Shown here one piece after another: positions 6,242 through 14,581 of a stretch of 51,650 bases of DNA (positions are counted from its first letter, which is position 1; every line of letters starts with the position of its first letter). The DNA lies in the NCBI GenBank assembly GCA_047632595.1, contig JBLIDK010000011.1, positions 1-51,650 on the forward strand, read 5' to 3'. Below the pieces are notes generated by a model. That model saw only the letters and a list, made by a program, of their open reading frames with translations, was not told the origin of the DNA and searched no databases. Both the position numbers and the translations under genes were made by a program. This stretch comes from JBLIDK01 sp047632595 (GTDB taxonomy: Bacteria; Bacteroidota; Bacteroidia; Sphingobacteriales; Sphingobacteriaceae).

Positions 6242-9046
6242 TTGAAAGAATTAGACCACTTTAACCCCAAAGAGTTTATTTTAATTAAAGGAGCTAAAGT
6301 TCACAACCTTCGCGACTTATCTGTAGCTATTCCAAAAAATAAGCTTGTTGTTATTACTGGATTAAGCGGTTCTGGGAAATCTTCCTTAGCTTTCGATACT
6401 CTCTATGCTGAAGGTCAAAGACGGTATGTAGAAAGTCTTTCTTCCTATGCCCGCCAGTTTATGGGCAAAATGCAAAAACCGGAAGTTGACTACATAAAAG
6501 GTATTGCTCCTGCAATTGCAATTGAGCAAAAAGTAAGCACTTCAAACCCGAGATCTACAGTAGGTACAACCACAGAAATTTACGATTATCTTAAGTTGTT
6601 ATTTGCTCGAATTGGTAAAACAATTTCTCCTGTATCTGGCAAGGAAGTAAAACGCCACTCCGTGACTGATGTAGTGAATTTTGTTAATGAACTGCCAGAA
6701 AACACTAAACTAAGTATTACTTGTCCGCTTGAAATTTTAGAGAAAAGAACGGTAAAACAGGAATTAGCACTTTTATTGCAAAAAGGGTATCAACGAATTT
6801 ATTGGAAGGATGAAGCACATCTTATTAATGATTTATTAGAAGATAAGAAGGCTAAACTTCCTAAAGACATTAATGTAGTTATTGATAGGGTTGGTGTTAA
6901 ATATGACAGTGATGAAAACACCTCTCGGATAGCAGATTCTATTCAAACTGCCTTTTTTGAAGGACGGGGGATATGCAATATTGTTGAAGCTGAAGGAAAG
7001 AATTACCCATTTAGCAACAAATTTGAATTAGATGGAATTGAGTTTGAAAAACCATCGGTCAACTTATTTAGTTTTAACAACCCTTATGGTGCATGTAGTA
7101 AATGCGAGGGCTTTGGAACTGTAATTGGTATTGATGAAGACTTAGTTGTGCCTGACAAGTCGATGAGTGTTTATGAAGGTGGCATAGCTTGTTGGAGAGG
7201 CGAGAAGATGGGCTTGTGGCTTCAGCGTTTTATTAAGAAGTCGGAAAAGCTAGATTTTCCAATACACAGGTCATATTCAGAATTAAATCAAGAACAGAAA
7301 GATTTATTATGGAATGGTGCTAAAGGACTTCCAGGTATAAATGAGTTTTTTGTAGAGCTAGAAGCACAAGCATATAAAATTCAATACCGAGTAATGTTGG
7401 CTCGTTACAGAGGTAAAACAACTTGTCCAGATTGTAAAGGGACAAGATTACGTAAAGATGCTAATTATGTGAAAGTTACGGGAAAGAGCATCCGTGAGCT
7501 ATTACTTCTGTCAATTGAAGACCTTCAAAAGTTCTTTTTAGAATTAGAGTTGAACGATCACGATACTCAAATTGCTAAACGTATCCTTTTAGAAATTAAC
7601 AACCGCCTTTACTTTTTACTAGATGTTGGTTTGGGGTATTTAACCTTAAATAGGCTATCAAACTCACTTAGTGGTGGTGAATCGCAAAGAATAAACTTGG
7701 CTAACTCCTTAGGAAGCAGCTTGGTTGGTTCGCTTTACATTTTGGATGAGCCAAGTATCGGACTTCACTCTAGAGATACTCAACGATTAATTAAAGTACT
7801 TAGATCACTAAAAAAGGCTGGGAATTCGGTAATTGTAGTTGAACACGATGAAGAAATAATTCAAGCAGCAGATTTTGTAATTGACATTGGTCCTAAAGCT
7901 GGAACAAATGGCGGTGAATTGATTTTTGCTGGAGAATATAAGGACATCTTAAAGTGTAAAGAAAGCATAACCGGTCAGTATTTGAACGAAGATTTAATGA
8001 TTGCAATTCCAGAAAAAAGAAGAACTTGGAATAATCAGATTACAGTTAAAGGTGCTTGCGAGAACAATCTAAAAAATGTGACCGTAAGTTTCCCATTAGG
8101 GTTAATGACTGCCGTAACTGGCGTAAGTGGTTCAGGAAAAACATCGTTAATAAAACGAGTGTTATACCCTGCAATTCAAAAAGCAATTGGTCAATATCAT
8201 AATGACCTAACTGGACAAGTTGAGGGGATTTCTGGCGACATTTCTCAAGTTGAGCAAGTTGAAATGGTTGATCAAAATCCAATTGGAAAATCTTCAAGGT
8301 CAAATCCAGTAACCTACATAAAGGCTTATGATGAAATTAGAACCTTGTTCTCTAACCAGGCATCAGCGGTTGCATCACGATTAAAACCAAGTCATTTCTC
8401 ATTTAATGTTGCTGGTGGAAGATGTGAAACTTGTTCAGGTGAAGGGGTTGTGAAAATAGAAATGCAGTTTATGGCTGATATTTTCTTGACTTGTGAAAGC
8501 TGCGAGGGAAAACGATTTAAACAAGAGATTTTAGACATTACTTTTAATGAAAAGAACATTAGTGATGTGTTAGAAATGACTGTTGAAGATGCAATGGAAT
8601 TCTTTAAAACTGAGAAGAAAATTGTAAATAGAATTCGGCCTTTGTTTGATGTAGGTCTGGGCTATGTAAAACTAGGGCAATCATCAAATACCTTAAGTGG
8701 TGGTGAAGCGCAACGTATTAAACTAGCTTCTTTTATAGCAAGAGGAGCAACTAGTTTTAAGAGTTTGTTTATTTTTGATGAGCCAACTACAGGTTTGCAT
8801 TTTCATGATATCCATAAATTAATGGATGCTTTTAGAATGCTAATTGAGCAAGGAAACTCAATAATTGTTATTGAACACAATATGGATGTTATAAAATGCG
8901 CCGATTGGGTTATAGACATGGGTGTTGAAGGCGGTGATTTTGGTGGGAAAGTAGTTTTTGAAGGCACACCGGAAGATTTAATTAAGGATAAAAAATCGCA
9001 TACAGGAAAGTTCTTAAGCGAGAAATTTAAACCCAAAGGGATTTAA
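6242..9046 (+). CDS. uvrA: UvrA-family excinuclease ATPase (paralog lacking the first CxxC)
   Basis: A 934-residue UvrA, the damage-recognition ATPase of nucleotide excision repair. It has two ABC modules: Walker A GLSGSGKSS (40-48) and GVSGSGKTS in the second half, with signatures LSGGESQR and LSGGEAQR. Cys pairs are seen at CSKC, CPDC, CETC and CESC. The Cys pair that in E. coli UvrA precedes the FSFN-P-GAC segment is missing: the region reads YPFSNKFELDG before LFSFNNPYGAC. The phrase SLSSYARQFMGKMQKPEVD resembles the second UvrA copy that many Bacteroidota carry beside the standard one. The start is TTG, with no nearer ATG. An ATTTG-rich segment directly precedes it. Family certain; which paralog is a judgement. 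Confidence 0.93.
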   Translation: MKELDHFNPKEFILIKGAKVHNLRDLSVAIPKNKLVVITGLSGSGKSSLAFDTLYAEGQRRYVESLSSYARQFMGKMQKPEVDYIKGIAPAIAIEQKVSTSNPRSTVGTTTEIYDYLKLLFARIGKTISPVSGKEVKRHSVTDVVNFVNELPENTKLSITCPLEILEKRTVKQELALLLQKGYQRIYWKDEAHLINDLLEDKKAKLPKDINVVIDRVGVKYDSDENTSRIADSIQTAFFEGRGICNIVEAEGKNYPFSNKFELDGIEFEKPSVNLFSFNNPYGACSKCEGFGTVIGIDEDLVVPDKSMSVYEGGIACWRGEKMGLWLQRFIKKSEKLDFPIHRSYSELNQEQKDLLWNGAKGLPGINEFFVELEAQAYKIQYRVMLARYRGKTTCPDCKGTRLRKDANYVKVTGKSIRELLLLSIEDLQKFFLELELNDHDTQIAKRILLEINNRLYFLLDVGLGYLTLNRLSNSLSGGESQRINLANSLGSSLVGSLYILDEPSIGLHSRDTQRLIKVLRSLKKAGNSVIVVEHDEEIIQAADFVIDIGPKAGTNGGELIFAGEYKDILKCKESITGQYLNEDLMIAIPEKRRTWNNQITVKGACENNLKNVTVSFPLGLMTAVTGVSGSGKTSLIKRVLYPAIQKAIGQYHNDLTGQVEGISGDISQVEQVEMVDQNPIGKSSRSNPVTYIKAYDEIRTLFSNQASAVASRLKPSHFSFNVAGGRCETCSGEGVVKIEMQFMADIFLTCESCEGKRFKQEILDITFNEKNISDVLEMTVEDAMEFFKTEKKIVNRIRPLFDVGLGYVKLGQSSNTLSGGEAQRIKLASFIARGATSFKSLFIFDEPTTGLHFHDIHKLMDAFRMLIEQGNSIIVIEHNMDVIKCADWVIDMGVEGGDFGGKVVFEGTPEDLIKDKKSHTGKFLSEKFKPKGI

Positions 9047-9070
9047 CCCTTCTAACAAGAAACAACAGTT

Positions 9071-9532
9071 ATGAAAACGATCGGAATAATATTAATTTCT
9101 ACATTTCTTTTAATGTGTAAGGATCCATTGTCTGTTTCAAAAGCAACAAGTAAAAAATGGGTTGGTGGAATTCCTGAAGCAGGTACTGGAGTAATTTACT
9201 CTGTTTATTTCAAAGTAAATAAATCAGGTGTTTTTGAAGTTGGAGATATGTGGATCGATAACGAGCATTATTCAACTACAGCATTTAAAAATAATGCGCA
9301 AATGCCCTCAAGTTATTATGAAAAAGGCGATACTGTAGTAATTGTTGGAAGAAGAAACTACCCACCAAGTAATCCAGATTACATTCGCGGAGAATATGAA
9401 ATTGGTGTAGACCAAGTTAAAGCACCAAAAGAATTTTCTTCTAAGGCATTAATAAAATATTCGTTTAGGGGGAAAATCGAATTCATCGAAATAAATGAAT
9501 TCGATGAACTAGAAATGGATATCTATCAATAA
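9071..9532 (+). CDS. Hypothetical secreted protein or lipoprotein
   Basis: 153 residues with a short hydrophobic N-terminus (MKTIGIILISTFLLMC) and Cys16 followed by KDP. This may be a lipobox (LLMC), which would anchor the protein in the cell envelope. The rest looks beta-rich, with alternating hydrophobic residues (GVIYSVYFKV, GDTVVIVGRR, SKALIKYSF). I do not recognise the family. It starts 24 bases after uvrA on the same strand. Its 3' end overlaps the convergent ribF gene by 7 bases and contains a perfect 11-bp inverted repeat. Confidence 0.8.
   Translation: MKTIGIILISTFLLMCKDPLSVSKATSKKWVGGIPEAGTGVIYSVYFKVNKSGVFEVGDMWIDNEHYSTTAFKNNAQMPSSYYEKGDTVVIVGRRNYPPSNPDYIRGEYEIGVDQVKAPKEFSSKALIKYSFRGKIEFIEINEFDELEMDIYQ
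9476..9505 (-). terminator. Hairpin inside a gene end, possible terminator for ribF
   Basis: ATCGAATTCAT (9476-9486) and ATGAATTCGAT (9495-9505) form a perfect 11-bp inverted repeat with an 8-base loop. Read on the minus strand it lies 21-50 bases past the ribF stop and is followed by TTTT. It is within the last codons of the opposite gene, so it would serve as an antisense-embedded terminator. Function inferred. Confidence 0.5.
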
Positions 9533-10458
9533 GATTTAAGTACTTTTTGTACCGCAATTTTATCTTTTGAAATTTGGTTTTTCAAATCTTCAAGGTTGTC
9601 AAATTTCATTTCGCCTCGAGTTCTGACCAAAAATTCAACTTTAATACTGCAGAAATAGATGTTTTCATCAAAATTGAAGATGTTGACCTCTATATTTCGT
9701 TTAACTCCGTTAATGGTCGGCCTTAAGCCAATGTAAAGCATTCCATAGTGAAAGTGACCATTTAGAGTCACTTTAACAGCGTATACTCCATCACAAGGAA
9801 TTAGTTTTCGGGAATTTTCTATTTTAATATTGGCAGTTGGGAAACCAAGAGTTCGTCCAATTTTATCTCCCTCTTCAACAATTCCATAAAGGAAATAAGG
9901 ATAACCTAGAAACTCTTCAGCAAGTTCAATTTCACCTTCTAGAAGTGCGTTTCTAATTTTTGTTGAACTAACACCAACGTTTTCTATATCATGTCTGGGA
10001 ATTTCTTCCAAACTAAATCCAAACTCAGGAGCCATTTTTTGTAAATTATCGAAACTACCTTCACGGTTTTTACCAAATTGGTGATCGTAGCCAATTATTA
10101 AGCATTTAGTTCGAATAGCATCTACTAAATATTCTTTAATAAACTGAGTAGAATGAATTCTAGACAGTTCGCTGTTAAAAGGAACGACTAATAAATAATC
10201 TAAACCAATTTGTCGGAGAAGGTCAATTTTTTCATCAAGAGCATTTAGCAATTTAAGGTTATTGTCTTCCGGGAATAGCACAAAACGAGGGTGAGGATGA
10301 TAGGTGATTAGTACGCTTTGTCCGTTATTGGCTTTCGCATAATCAACGACCCTTTTTAAAATTTTCCGGTGTCCCTGATGAACTCCATCAAAAGTGCCAT
10401 TGGTTACAATTGCATTAGGTAGAACTGGAAAGTTTTCTATACCGTGAATTACTTCCAT
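9526..10458 (-). CDS. ribF: Bifunctional riboflavin kinase / FAD synthetase RibF
   Basis: Makes FMN from riboflavin and then FAD from FMN, in the cytoplasm. The N-terminal half is the nucleotidyltransferase (FAD synthetase) domain with NGTFDGVHQGHRKIL (about 21-35), containing the GxHxGH motif. The C-terminal half is the flavokinase domain with GRTLGFPTANI (about 202-212). 310 residues is the normal length. The ATG shares a base with the truB stop (TAATG), so translation is likely coupled. It is the last gene of the ftsX-uppP-truB operon. Confidence 0.97.
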   Translation of the reverse strand: MEVIHGIENFPVLPNAIVTNGTFDGVHQGHRKILKRVVDYAKANNGQSVLITYHPHPRFVLFPEDNNLKLLNALDEKIDLLRQIGLDYLLVVPFNSELSRIHSTQFIKEYLVDAIRTKCLIIGYDHQFGKNREGSFDNLQKMAPEFGFSLEEIPRHDIENVGVSSTKIRNALLEGEIELAEEFLGYPYFLYGIVEEGDKIGRTLGFPTANIKIENSRKLIPCDGVYAVKVTLNGHFHYGMLYIGLRPTINGVKRNIEVNIFNFDENIYFCSIKVEFLVRTRGEMKFDNLEDLKNQISKDKIAVQKVLKSY

Positions 10459-11144
10459 TATAAAGAATTATTTGTGACCTCATTCTCCACTGTTTCTTTA
10501 AACGATTCTATGGAGTATGAATCATTCACTACTAGTTCTCCAATAGCAGTTCTTCTAAGTCCTGAAAGGTGAGCGCCAGAATCCACAGCCTTGCCAATAT
10601 CATGAGCTAAGGATCGAATATAGGTTCCTTTACTACAGTTTATTTTTAGAATAATTTTTGGTAGAGTGAAGTCAATTATCTCGATTTCGGTGATTGAAAC
10701 TGCTCTGCTTTTTAGTTTAAAATCTTCTCCACTTCTAGCTCTGTCGTACGAACGTTTACCGTCAACTTTAATAGCTGAGTATATTGGTGGGAATTGTTCA
10801 ATATCTCCAATAAAGTCTTTTAATTTAAGTGCCACTAAAGACAGAGTGATATGTTCTGTTGGAAATTCTTGATCAAATTCTGTTTCTAAATCAAAAGAAG
10901 GAGTTGTTTGACCAAAAGTAACTTCCGCGATGTATTCTTTTGGAGCATCTTGAATTAGAGAAATACGTTTAGTATGTTTTCCTGTACAAACTACTAATAA
11001 ACCAGTCGCCAAGGGGTCAAGAGTGCCTGCGTGGCCTACTTTTTTAATTTGTACAATTCCCCTAATCTTTTTAACGACATCAAATGAGGTCCAGTTAAGT
11101 GGTTTGTCGATTAAAATGGTTTCACCTTCTAGAAAATTAAACAT
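10458..11144 (-). CDS. truB: tRNA pseudouridine synthase B (TruB)
   Basis: Makes pseudouridine-55 in the T-loop of tRNAs. From ATG 11144 it has 228 residues, with the catalytic motif GHAGTLDPLATGLL (Asp43) and the early LIDKPLNWTSFDV segment typical of the family. The frame is open 15 codons further upstream, but that extension runs into uppP and lacks family similarity. The chosen start lies 5 bases after the uppP stop. The short C-terminus without a clear PUA domain is usual for Bacteroidota. Confidence 0.96.
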   Translation of the reverse strand: MFNFLEGETILIDKPLNWTSFDVVKKIRGIVQIKKVGHAGTLDPLATGLLVVCTGKHTKRISLIQDAPKEYIAEVTFGQTTPSFDLETEFDQEFPTEHITLSLVALKLKDFIGDIEQFPPIYSAIKVDGKRSYDRARSGEDFKLKSRAVSITEIEIIDFTLPKIILKINCSKGTYIRSLAHDIGKAVDSGAHLSGLRRTAIGELVVNDSYSIESFKETVENEVTNNSL

Positions 11145-11149
11145 TTTTT

Positions 11150-11935
11150 TTATGCAAATATTATTGCTGTGATTCCAGCTAGTAAACAATACAAAGCAAA
11201 ATAAATCAATTTTCCTTTTTTAACTATTTTGAGCATTAATGTACAGGCTAATAATCCTGATGCAAATGCTGCTATAAATCCAGCAATTAATGCTGAAAAT
11301 GATAAGGTACTGGTTGCGGCAGTTGAAAAGTCTTTCATTTCAAGAAGTGCAGCTCCGCAAATAGGCACAATTACCATCAAAAATGAAAAACGGGCGGCTT
11401 CTTCCTTTTTAATATTTAATAATAAAGCAGTTGAAATGGTAGCACCTGAACGGGAAATACCAGGAACTACTGCAATAGCTTGAGCGATTCCTATTAAAAA
11501 CGCTGTAAAATAATTTACTTCTTTCGATTTGTCTTTACTATAATGAGTTAGTGCTAATAATGCGGCAGTAACAATAAGCATTGCACCAACTAAGGATATT
11601 CGACCTTCAAAAAGAAATTCTATTTTGTCTGCAAAAAAAATTCCAACTATTCCCACCGGAACAAGAGAAATAGCAAGTAGAAGGATGTATTTAGTACCTG
11701 TATTAAACTTGAATTCAAACAAGTCTTTAAACAGCATTATGATATCTTTTCTAAACACAATTAAGGTGCTTAAAACAGTTGCGAAATGAACTAATACACT
11801 GAATAGGATATTATCATTTTCAAGATTAACTCCAAGAATGTGTTTACCCAGTTCAATATGGCCAGAACTGCTTACGGGCAAAAACTCAGTTAATCCTTGA
11901 ATTATTCCAAGAATTATTGCTTCAAGAATTGACAT
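11150..11935 (-). CDS. uppP: Undecaprenyl-diphosphatase UppP (BacA)
   Basis: Integral membrane phosphatase that recycles undecaprenyl pyrophosphate, the lipid carrier for peptidoglycan and other cell-wall sugars. 261 residues with about eight hydrophobic helices. Family motifs: GLTEFLPVSSSGHIELG near the start and PGISRSGATISTALL in the middle, which contain the conserved Glu, Ser, His and Arg. It sits between the DUF3098 gene (9-base gap) and truB (5-base gap) in a cell-envelope operon. Confidence 0.96.
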   Translation of the reverse strand: MSILEAIILGIIQGLTEFLPVSSSGHIELGKHILGVNLENDNILFSVLVHFATVLSTLIVFRKDIIMLFKDLFEFKFNTGTKYILLLAISLVPVGIVGIFFADKIEFLFEGRISLVGAMLIVTAALLALTHYSKDKSKEVNYFTAFLIGIAQAIAVVPGISRSGATISTALLLNIKKEEAARFSFLMVIVPICGAALLEMKDFSTAATSTLSFSALIAGFIAAFASGLLACTLMLKIVKKGKLIYFALYCLLAGITAIIFA

Positions 11936-11944
11936 GGAAATTGA

Positions 11945-12193
11945 TTAGTTGCTTTTGCTTTCTTCCGAAGGTTTTTTAATGATTCCATACATGATAACTC
12001 CAAAACCTGCAAGCACAGTTATTGGTGCAAGTGTGATTTTTCTAAAATCATAGATGTTTTCATCACCAACCATTAAAATAAAACCTAAAATAACAACAGC
12101 TAAACCAATAAGAATTAGTTTGTAGTTTTTTACGTCGAATATGAAGTTGATTTCTTTCTCAATTGCAACGGTTTTTTTATTTGTCTTTCCCAT
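11945..12193 (-). CDS. DUF3098 family small membrane protein
   Basis: 82 residues with two hydrophobic stretches (YKLILIGLAVVILGFILMVG and APITVLAGFGVIMYGII), so probably two membrane helices with both ends inside. This small protein is a regular Bacteroidota neighbour of ftsX and uppP, and it lies between them here with gaps of 15 and 9 bases. The function is not known. Its place suggests a role with the FtsX-type divisome or with lipid-carrier recycling, which is inference. Confidence 0.85.
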   Translation of the reverse strand: MGKTNKKTVAIEKEINFIFDVKNYKLILIGLAVVILGFILMVGDENIYDFRKITLAPITVLAGFGVIMYGIIKKPSEESKSN

Positions 12194-12208
12194 AATTTCT
12201 TTGTGCGA

Positions 12209-13078
12209 TTATCTACCAAACAGGTCGTTAAATCTAAGTTTTAAATATTTTTTAACTGCGAACCAAGTGCTAAGGCCACTAATGAAAACGCTTATAATTA
12301 TTAAGCTTATAAATACAACTAAGAACTCTTTAAAGTCGTTAAGTAGTATTAATTCAGGCACTTTTTTCTGCATATAATAAAGCCCACCCATTAACATAAC
12401 TATAGAAACTAATGCTCCGGTAATTCCATGAAGAACTCCGTTTAGAACATATGGTTTGCTAATAAATGCATGTGTAGCACCAACTAGTTGCATGCTTTTA
12501 ATTAAAAATCGTTGGGAGTACATTGCCAAACGTATTGTGTTATTAATTAAAGCCAGTGCAATGAAAAGGAGTATGCCGCTAAATGCCAGCATTATTATAC
12601 TAATCGTTTTAATGTTGTTGTTGATTAAATCTACAAGCGATTCTTGATAATAGACCTCTTTAACAATAGGATTCTGAAGAATTTTATTTTTTAAATTTAA
12701 AATAGAATCGTTATTAGCATAAGATGCATTTAAATAAACATCAATTGAGCTTTGTAAAGGATTATATCCTAAGAAGTCTACAAAGTCTTCTCCCAACTCT
12801 TCCTGTAACTTTACAGCAGCAATTTCTTTGCTTACGTATTGGGTGGATTTAACGTTCTTATTGAGTTCTAATTCGTTTTTCATGCGAATGATTTCAACCT
12901 CTTTTGCGTTTTCATCCACAAAAACGGAAAGAACAATATTTTCCTTTACGTAATCAGAAACTTTTTGAGCGTGAAGCAAAATTACACCCAATAAACCTAG
13001 CATAAGCAACACTAATGTGAAGCTTATAACAGTAGAAATTGAAGTGGTTTTGGCTTTATTTTTTGCTTTCTTTGCCAT
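12209..13078 (-). CDS. ftsX: Cell-division protein FtsX (permease-like)
   Basis: FtsX works with the ATPase FtsE to control cell-wall hydrolases at the division site. 289 residues: a basic N-terminal tail (MAKKAKNKAKTT), a first helix (about 18-38), a periplasmic region to about 165 and three more helices in the C-terminal FtsX domain. This is the four-helix FtsX plan, different from the LolE-type permease at 33.6 kb. ftsE is not in the window; in Bacteroidota it is often unlinked. First of the five tightly spaced genes ftsX to ribF. Confidence 0.93.
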   Translation of the reverse strand: MAKKAKNKAKTTSISTVISFTLVLLMLGLLGVILLHAQKVSDYVKENIVLSVFVDENAKEVEIIRMKNELELNKNVKSTQYVSKEIAAVKLQEELGEDFVDFLGYNPLQSSIDVYLNASYANNDSILNLKNKILQNPIVKEVYYQESLVDLINNNIKTISIIMLAFSGILLFIALALINNTIRLAMYSQRFLIKSMQLVGATHAFISKPYVLNGVLHGITGALVSIVMLMGGLYYMQKKVPELILLNDFKEFLVVFISLIIISVFISGLSTWFAVKKYLKLRFNDLFGR

Positions 13079-13101
13079 AAAATGTTGATTAAGGACTATT
13101 A

Positions 13102-14439
13102 TTAATAGTAGAATTCAAACTGAGCTCTACGATTCAGTGCTCTTCCAGCTTCATCAACGTTAGTTGCAATTGGCTTACTAGATCCAGCGGCAGAAACTTT
13201 AATTCTATTGCTTTGAATTTCTTTCTTAATTAAAAAATTTGCTGCGCTTTGTGCCCTACCCAAACTTAATCTTTCATTGTATTTGTAACCTCCAATAGCA
13301 TCTGAATGTCCAGAGAGATCAACTTTTAAACTAGTATATTTATTTAGTACAGTTATAACAACATCCAAAACCTCTCTTGAATCGAAGCGGATATTTGAAG
13401 TGTTTACATCAAAATAAATATATTGAGTTGGTGCAATTGTGTTTAGGTTTTTTAATAAATCATCAGCTTCAGACTCATCCATGTCTGCTAAATCTTTATT
13501 TCCTAGGGCATCTAATTGTTCTTGAGATGTTTTTAATTCGTCATCAGTAAAATTAGTTTTCTTATCATATTCTTCAGTATCCTCTTCTACCAATGGTTCT
13601 AAATCAACTTCAGGGATACTTGCCACGATTTTACTGTAGTTTGAATTTCTATTAGTTGAATAAAAACACTTATCACCTTTTTCATAATAGTAAGCATCAA
13701 ACTTATCAGAATTTAATTCAGCTAATGGTTCTACTTCACCAAGATTTTTAAATGTTAAATCTTCGGTAGAAACACGGAAAATATCCATACTAATTGCACC
13801 AGCTTGCCCATCAGAAGCAAAATACAACCACTTCATATCAAGCGATAAGAAAGGGGAAATTTCATCTCCCTTAGTATTTATTTTATTTCCTAAATTTCTT
13901 GGTTTCGTCCATTCACCATTTTCTTTTTTGTGCGAAATGTATAAATCACCTTTGCCCCTTGTTGTTTTAGTTTTTAAGCTTAAAAACATCACTTCATCAT
14001 TCGGATGGACATAAAATCCATAAGGTACTTCTTGTGTATAAATGTCATCGAATATTACAGGTGATGGCTCAGACCAACCAGCCTCAGTTTTTTGAGTGTA
14101 AGAAACACCTTGTCGGTAGTTTCCATCATATAAATTCAGCAAGTAAATTTTGTCATTTGTGAAACCAATTATAGCATTGTGGTCAGCATTGTTATAGGTT
14201 GTATCATGAACAATAGTTTTAAAATTACTTTGCTCATTTGAACTCCAAATATCTTGTCGGTTTACAATGTTATTATCATCGTTGAAAACTACACTTAAAT
14301 AAAGATTTTCACCATTGGGATCCATAATTGGCATAATTTGCTCACCATCCAGGTCTGGAAAAAGTAGTGACCAAGTCTTTTTTTGTGCAAAAGTATTCAT
14401 GCCAACTAACACCATAAGTATAGTTATAATTGATTTCAT
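13102..14439 (-). CDS. PD40/OmpA-domain outer-membrane protein
   Basis: 445 residues with a signal peptide (MKSIITILMVLVGMNTFAQ). The first ~280 residues hold WD40-like PD40 beta-propeller repeats, such as GDEISPFLSLDMKWLYFASDG. An acidic linker follows (about 285-330). The C-terminal ~110 residues are an OmpA-like peptidoglycan-binding domain with LSGHSDAIGGYKYNERLSLG and LNRRAQFEF. Such proteins link the outer membrane to the cell wall. It lies 23 bases upstream of ftsX on the same strand and may be the operon's first gene. The exact role is unknown. Confidence 0.88.
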   Translation of the reverse strand: MKSIITILMVLVGMNTFAQKKTWSLLFPDLDGEQIMPIMDPNGENLYLSVVFNDDNNIVNRQDIWSSNEQSNFKTIVHDTTYNNADHNAIIGFTNDKIYLLNLYDGNYRQGVSYTQKTEAGWSEPSPVIFDDIYTQEVPYGFYVHPNDEVMFLSLKTKTTRGKGDLYISHKKENGEWTKPRNLGNKINTKGDEISPFLSLDMKWLYFASDGQAGAISMDIFRVSTEDLTFKNLGEVEPLAELNSDKFDAYYYEKGDKCFYSTNRNSNYSKIVASIPEVDLEPLVEEDTEEYDKKTNFTDDELKTSQEQLDALGNKDLADMDESEADDLLKNLNTIAPTQYIYFDVNTSNIRFDSREVLDVVITVLNKYTSLKVDLSGHSDAIGGYKYNERLSLGRAQSAANFLIKKEIQSNRIKVSAAGSSKPIATNVDEAGRALNRRAQFEFYY

Positions 14440-14548
14440 ATGTCCAAAGTAACGAGTTTTGTCTTTAATTCTTGCAATTTTTGAGAATTTGAGTGCTTAT
14501 TTTTCTTAAAATAAGTCGTTAAATCAACATAAAGGATATAGACTTTGT

Positions 14549-14556
14549 TAATTTTG
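14549..14556 (+). promoter_or_regulatory. Possible -7 box (TAATTTTG) of leuS
   Basis: TAATTTTG matches TAnnTTTG and lies 25 bases before the leuS ATG, in the 142-base gap between divergent genes. No TTG is visible at the right -33 distance, so support is moderate. Confidence 0.4.
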
Positions 14557-14581
14557 CCAATTAATACTAGCAATAGCGTAA

